Made by a program: the position numbers and the translations under genes. A stretch of DNA of 7,433 bases from JBEKVE01 sp049514335 (GTDB lineage Bacteria; Actinomycetota; Acidimicrobiia; Acidimicrobiales; UBA8190): positions 1 through 7,433 of the forward strand of contig JBEKVE010000157.1 of the NCBI GenBank assembly GCA_049514335.1. The letters are read 5' to 3'. Of this stretch, positions 3,893-7,433 are shown one piece after another. Within the stretch, counting starts at the first letter, position 1, and each line of letters opens with the position of its first letter. Under the pieces are notes generated by a model. The model did no database searches and had not been told where the DNA came from. It saw only the letters and a list, made by a program, of their open reading frames with translations.

Positions 3893-6511
3893 GTGGAGGC
3901 CGACGCGACGACCACCGAGCACACGCCCGAGCTGGAGCCGCCGAGGGCCCCGGCGGTGCCCGAGCGGCCCTCGATCGACGGCCTCGAGGCGGCGTGGGCG
4001 GCACGCTGGGAGGCCGACGGTACCTACCGCTTCGACCGCTCCGTCCCACGCGCCGGCGTCTACGCCATCGACACCCCGCCCCCCACCGTGTCGGGCTCAC
4101 TGCACATGGGCCACGTGTTCTCCTACACCCACACCGACACCGTGGCGCGGTACCGCCGCATGCGGGGCTTCGAAGTCTTCTACCCCATGGGGTGGGACGA
4201 CAACGGGCTTCCCACCGAGCGGCGGGTGCAGAACTACTACGGCGTGCGCTGCGATCCGAGCATGCGCTACGACCCTGCCTTCACGCCACCGGACAAGCCC
4301 GGTCGCGACCCGGTGGCCGTGTCGCGACCCAACTTCATCGAGCTGTGCGACCGGCTGGTGGCCCAGGACGAGCAGGCGTTCGAGCACCTGTGGCGCATGC
4401 TCGGGTTGTCGGTGGACTGGAGCCAGAGCTACGCCACCGTCGACACCCACGCCCGCCGGGTGTCGCAACGTGCCTTCCTGCGCATGCTGCGGGCGGGCCA
4501 CGCCTATTCGGCCGAGGCCCCGACCCAATGGGACGTCGACTTCCAGACGGCGGTGTCGCAGGCGGAGATGAAGGATGTCGAGATCCCCGGCGCCTACCAC
4601 CGGCTGCGCTTTCCCCGGGTAGGCGGCGGCGACGGCGTCGAGATCGAGACCACCCGGCCCGAGCTGTTGCCGGCGTGTGTGGCGCTCGTCGCCCACCCCG
4701 ACGATCCCCGGTACCGGCCGCTGTTCGGGCACGCCGTGCTGACGCCGCTGTTCTCCGTGCAGGTGCCGATCGTCGCCCACGAGCTCGCCGACCCGGACAA
4801 GGGATCGGGGATCGCCATGGTCTGCACCTTCGGTGACACCACCGACGTGACGTGGTGGCGCGAGCTCGCCCTCCCTACCCGCACCGTGGTGGGTCGCAAC
4901 GGGCGGCTCCGCCCGGTGGCGTGGGGCGAGGAGCCTTGGCCCTCGCACGACCCGGCGGGAGCCGTCACCGCCTACGCCGAGCTCGAGGGGCGCACCGTGG
5001 TGCAGGCCCGCCGGCGCATCGTGGAGCTGCTCGAAGAAGGTGGCGCCCTGGTCGGGACACCCAAGGCCATCACCCATCCCGTCAAGTACTACGAGCGCGG
5101 CGACCGTCCTCTCGAGATCGTCTCGAGCCGACAGTGGTACGTCGCCACACTGGCGCTGCGCGACCGCCTTCTCGAGCGCGGGCGCGAGCTCGAGTGGCAC
5201 CCCGCCCACATGGTGCACCGCTATGAGGCGTGGGTGGAGGGCCTGAACGGGGACTGGAACATCAGCCGCCAACGGTTCTTCGGTGTCCCCTTCCCGGTGT
5301 GGTACCCGGTGGGCGACGACGGTGCCGTCGACTACGACCATCCGGTGCTCGCCCCCGAAGCGGACCTGCCCGTCGACCCGTCGAGCGACGTCCCCGCCGG
5401 CTACACCGAGGAGCAACGAGGTGCGCCGGGCGGGTTCGTGGGCGACCCCGACATCATGGACACCTGGGCCACGTCCTCGCTCACGCCCCAGATCGTCGGT
5501 CACTGGGAGGACGACCCCGACCTCTTCGCCCGCGTCTTCCCCATGGACCTACGCCCCCAGGCCCACGAGATCATCCGCACGTGGCTCTTCTCCACCATCG
5601 TGCGCTCCGAGCTCGAGCACGGCAGCCTGCCGTGGCACGACGTGGCCATCTCGGGGTGGGTGCTCGACCCCGATCGGAAGAAGATGTCGAAGTCCCAGGG
5701 GAACGTGGTGACACCCCTCCCCCTTCTCGAGGCGCACGGCGCCGACGCCCTGCGCTACTGGGCGGCGAGCGGGCGCCCCGGGGTGGACACCGCCGTCGAC
5801 GAGGGCCAGATGAAGGTGGGCCGACGACTCGCCATCAAGGTCCTGAACGCGTCGCGCTTCGCCCTGTCGCGCCTCGGCGAGGCGGCGCCACCCGGGCCCG
5901 ATGCGGTGGAGGCGCCGTTGGACCTGGCGCTGCTCGGTCGCCTGGCCCTCGTGACGGCCGACGCCACGGGGGCGTTCGACAACTACGACTACGCCCGGGC
6001 CCTCGAGCGGACCGAGGCCTTCTTCTGGTCCTTCTGCGACGACTACGTCGAGCTGGTGAAGGGGCGCGCCTACGAGGACCCCGCCGAGCCCGGGCCGGCC
6101 TCGGCGCGCGCCACCCTGGCCATCGCCCTGTCGGTGCAGCTGCGCCTGCTCGCCCCCTTCCTCCCCTTCGTCACCGAGGAGGTGTGGTCGTGGTGGCACA
6201 CGGGCTCGGTCCACCGAGCCCCGTGGCCCACCGTGGACGAGCTGCCGGAGGCGGCCCTCGGTGGCGAGGGAGCCGTGCTGGAGATGGCGGCCGGGGTGCT
6301 GAGCGAGATCCGCAAGGTGAAGACCGAGGCCAAGCGGTCGATGCGGGCCACCGTGAACCGTCTGGTGGTGACCGACGATCCCGGCCGCCTGTCGGTGCTG
6401 GCGGAGGCGGCCTCGGATCTGTGCCAGGCGGGCGGCGTCACCGAGCTCGTGACGCGACCCGGACCGGCCGCCATCGAGGTCGAACTGGAGGAGCCGGAGC
6501 CGGCGTCGTGA
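3893..6511 (+). CDS. valS: Valyl-tRNA synthetase, archaeal/rickettsial-like type
   Basis: The 872-residue product charges tRNA-Val with valine and hydrolyses mischarged threonine. The HIGH motif is HMGH (71-74) in PPPTVSGSLHMGH, and KMSKS is at 597-601 (RKKMSKSQGN). The CP1 editing domain (about 225-400) has ETTRPE at 252-257 and a CTFGDTTDVTWW segment at 311-322. QWYVATL (414-420), DWNISRQRFFG (454-464) and DTWATSSLTP (523-532) follow, then the anticodon-binding domain. PMGWDDNGLPTER after HIGH, GDTTDVTWW in editing and the absent C-terminal coiled coil point to the archaeal/rickettsial type, not the usual bacterial one (which has a DHAG motif and a coiled-coil tail). The start is GTG 3893: codons 2-21 all end in G or C. 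An alternative GTG at 3956 has GAGGG (3943-3947) 8 bases upstream and would start the protein near its conserved part. The stop overlaps the next gene. Confidence 0.93.
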   Translation: MEADATTTEHTPELEPPRAPAVPERPSIDGLEAAWAARWEADGTYRFDRSVPRAGVYAIDTPPPTVSGSLHMGHVFSYTHTDTVARYRRMRGFEVFYPMGWDDNGLPTERRVQNYYGVRCDPSMRYDPAFTPPDKPGRDPVAVSRPNFIELCDRLVAQDEQAFEHLWRMLGLSVDWSQSYATVDTHARRVSQRAFLRMLRAGHAYSAEAPTQWDVDFQTAVSQAEMKDVEIPGAYHRLRFPRVGGGDGVEIETTRPELLPACVALVAHPDDPRYRPLFGHAVLTPLFSVQVPIVAHELADPDKGSGIAMVCTFGDTTDVTWWRELALPTRTVVGRNGRLRPVAWGEEPWPSHDPAGAVTAYAELEGRTVVQARRRIVELLEEGGALVGTPKAITHPVKYYERGDRPLEIVSSRQWYVATLALRDRLLERGRELEWHPAHMVHRYEAWVEGLNGDWNISRQRFFGVPFPVWYPVGDDGAVDYDHPVLAPEADLPVDPSSDVPAGYTEEQRGAPGGFVGDPDIMDTWATSSLTPQIVGHWEDDPDLFARVFPMDLRPQAHEIIRTWLFSTIVRSELEHGSLPWHDVAISGWVLDPDRKKMSKSQGNVVTPLPLLEAHGADALRYWAASGRPGVDTAVDEGQMKVGRRLAIKVLNASRFALSRLGEAAPPGPDAVEAPLDLALLGRLALVTADATGAFDNYDYARALERTEAFFWSFCDDYVELVKGRAYEDPAEPGPASARATLAIALSVQLRLLAPFLPFVTEEVWSWWHTGSVHRAPWPTVDELPEAALGGEGAVLEMAAGVLSEIRKVKTEAKRSMRATVNRLVVTDDPGRLSVLAEAASDLCQAGGVTELVTRPGPAAIEVELEEPEPAS

Positions 6512-7194
6512 CCGTGGGTGACGACACGCCGTGGACTGCCGCCGACGAGCTGGCGGCGCTGCTGGCCGGATGCCGGGCCTCGCACCGCACGCTGCTCGAC
6601 GTGGTGGGGCCGCTCGACGAGGCGGCGGCGCGCCGCTCCAGCCGCCTCGAGCACTGGACGGTCGGCCACGTCCTCACCCATCTGGCCCGCAACGCGGCGT
6701 CGCACACCCGGATGCTGCGCGCCGCGCTGGTGGGGGACGCGGTGGAGCAGTACGCGGGAGGGGGCGAGGAACGCGCCGAGGCCATCGAAGCCGGCGCCGG
6801 GCGCAGCGCGCCCGAGCTCGTCGCCGACGTGGTGCAGACCACGGCCGAGCTCGAGGCCACGTGGGACGCCATGACCCCGAGCGCCTGGGGCGGCCACGGC
6901 CTGTCCCGGGGACGACCCTGGCCGTGCCGGACCATTCCGTGGCTCCGTTGGCGCGAGGTCGAGATCCACCTCGTCGACCTGGGGGTGGGATACGAGCCGC
7001 ACCGGTGGCCCGCCGCCTACGTGGCACGAGAGCTCCCCCTCGCCCTGGCCACGCTGTCCGACCGCGTGGTCGACGACGACCAGCGTCGCCACCTCCTGGC
7101 GTGGCTGCTCGGCCGGGCCGATGCTCCCGGAGAGGTGCACCTCGAGGCATGGGGGTCGCGCCCGGACCATTACTTCAAGGACGTGGCCGGGTGA
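6508..7194 (+). CDS. Mycothiol-dependent maleylpyruvate isomerase / DinB-fold metalloenzyme
   Basis: The 228-residue product resembles the MDMPI family, four-helix-bundle (DinB-like) cytoplasmic proteins in which a zinc ion activates mycothiol. The conserved N-terminal helix motif reads HWTVGHVLTHLARN (49-62). A second conserved helix has RWREVEIHLVDLGVGY (147-162). His58, Glu150 and His154 are likely metal ligands: their spacing (92 then 4 residues) equals that of the triad I recall from the Corynebacterium glutamicum maleylpyruvate isomerase. The C-terminal part (about 170-228) fits the small second domain that follows in this family. The GTG start (6508) overlaps the valS TGA as GTGA, so it is probably cotranscribed and translationally coupled with valS. 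A second GTG lies two codons on. No gentisate or aromatic-degradation genes are nearby, so maleylpyruvate is not necessarily its substrate; other mycothiol transfer or isomerisation is equally possible. Confidence 0.8.
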   Translation: MTVGDDTPWTAADELAALLAGCRASHRTLLDVVGPLDEAAARRSSRLEHWTVGHVLTHLARNAASHTRMLRAALVGDAVEQYAGGGEERAEAIEAGAGRSAPELVADVVQTTAELEATWDAMTPSAWGGHGLSRGRPWPCRTIPWLRWREVEIHLVDLGVGYEPHRWPAAYVARELPLALATLSDRVVDDDQRRHLLAWLLGRADAPGEVHLEAWGSRPDHYFKDVAG

Positions 7195-7201
7195 CGCCGT
7201 C

Positions 7202-7432
7202 CTAGAGGCTGTCCGGGGGGATCGGCGGGCCACCGGGCACGCTCGACAGTCCGGGCACGCTCGACAGTCCGGGCACGCTCGACAGTCCGGGAACGCTGGA
7301 CAAACCGGGTACGCCCCCGGAGGGGATCGGAAGCCCGCTCGGAGCGCTCGGGAGACCAGGCGCCGTGTAGCAGAGCTGGCCGCCGCTGCTGCCCCCCGTC
7401 ACCGACACGCTCCCCCCGCCGCCTGACACGCT
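7202..7432 (-). CDS. Gly/Pro/Ser-rich protein with hexapeptide repeats, C-terminal part
   Basis: The last 76 codons of a minus-strand gene enter from the right edge and end at TAG (7202-7204). The fragment begins with a Gly/Ser-rich stretch (SVSGGGGSVSVTGGSSGG), then QLCYTAPG, a PGLPSAPSGLPIPSGG linker, four near-perfect VPGLSS units, and a Pro-rich end (GGPPIPPDSL). There is no recognisable domain. Such composition is typical of disordered tails, linkers or surface stalks of secreted proteins, but localisation cannot be told because the N-terminus is missing. An in-frame GTG at 7429 could in principle start a short protein, yet no ribosome binding site can be judged so close to the edge. The frame keeps a fairly high third-position GC. 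Its stop lies 7 bases from the stop of the converging upstream gene, with no clear terminator between. Confidence 0.55.
   Translation of the reverse strand, partial: SVSGGGGSVSVTGGSSGGQLCYTAPGLPSAPSGLPIPSGGVPGLSSVPGLSSVPGLSSVPGLSSVPGGPPIPPDSL
7233..7322 (-). repeat. 18-bp tandem repeat encoding VPGLSS units
   Basis: Three identical 18-base units (CCGGGCACGCTCGACAGT on plus) lie head to tail at 7233-7250, 7251-7268 and 7269-7286. A fourth, diverged unit follows (7287-7304), and a fifth more degraded one starts with CCGGGTACGC (7305-7322). Because the unit is a multiple of three, copy-number change would keep the minus frame open and alter only the number of hexapeptides. Identity of the three inner copies suggests recent duplication or ongoing slippage. 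Confidence 0.9.
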
Positions 7433-7433
7433 C

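Overview
This window is GC-rich (roughly 70%) with coding frames that almost always end codons in G or C. It most resembles an actinobacterial chromosome. Three things support that: a protein of the mycothiol-dependent maleylpyruvate isomerase fold, start codons that look leaderless or GTG, and intergenic hairpins without U-tracts. Acidimicrobiia is a guess at class level, from general impression only. There are no insertion sequences, phage genes, CRISPR arrays or RNA genes that I can support, and nothing looks like a defence or mobile island.

Layout, left to right. At the left edge is the N-terminal part of a low-molecular-weight phosphatase / arsenate-reductase-like protein (minus strand, running off the window). 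Its upstream region of about 400 bases has no convincing gene but carries competing inverted repeats and a tiny upstream ORF. Next, on the minus strand, come an acyl-CoA dehydrogenase, a cold-shock protein and cysteinyl-tRNA synthetase. Each is separated from the next by a non-coding gap that can hold a promoter. A head-to-head junction of only 24 bases then leads to plus-strand valyl-tRNA synthetase. A DinB/maleylpyruvate-isomerase-fold protein follows, whose GTG start overlaps the valS stop. At the right edge, converging on it, is the C-terminal end of a Gly/Pro/Ser-rich protein with a tandem six-residue repeat.

Function. CysRS and ValRS are housekeeping translation enzymes and share a divergent promoter region. 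The 7-mer TACGGTA between them offers a TAnnnT -10 element on each strand, and both genes could be leaderless. The ValRS resembles the archaeal/rickettsial type rather than the usual bacterial type. The acyl-CoA dehydrogenase stands alone, with a candidate regulatory inverted repeat (GTTAC-N6-GTAAC) about 120 bases upstream of its start. I found no clearly novel multi-gene system. The best leads are the ValRS type, the cysS/valS bidirectional promoter, the phosphatase leader structures and the repeat protein at the right edge.
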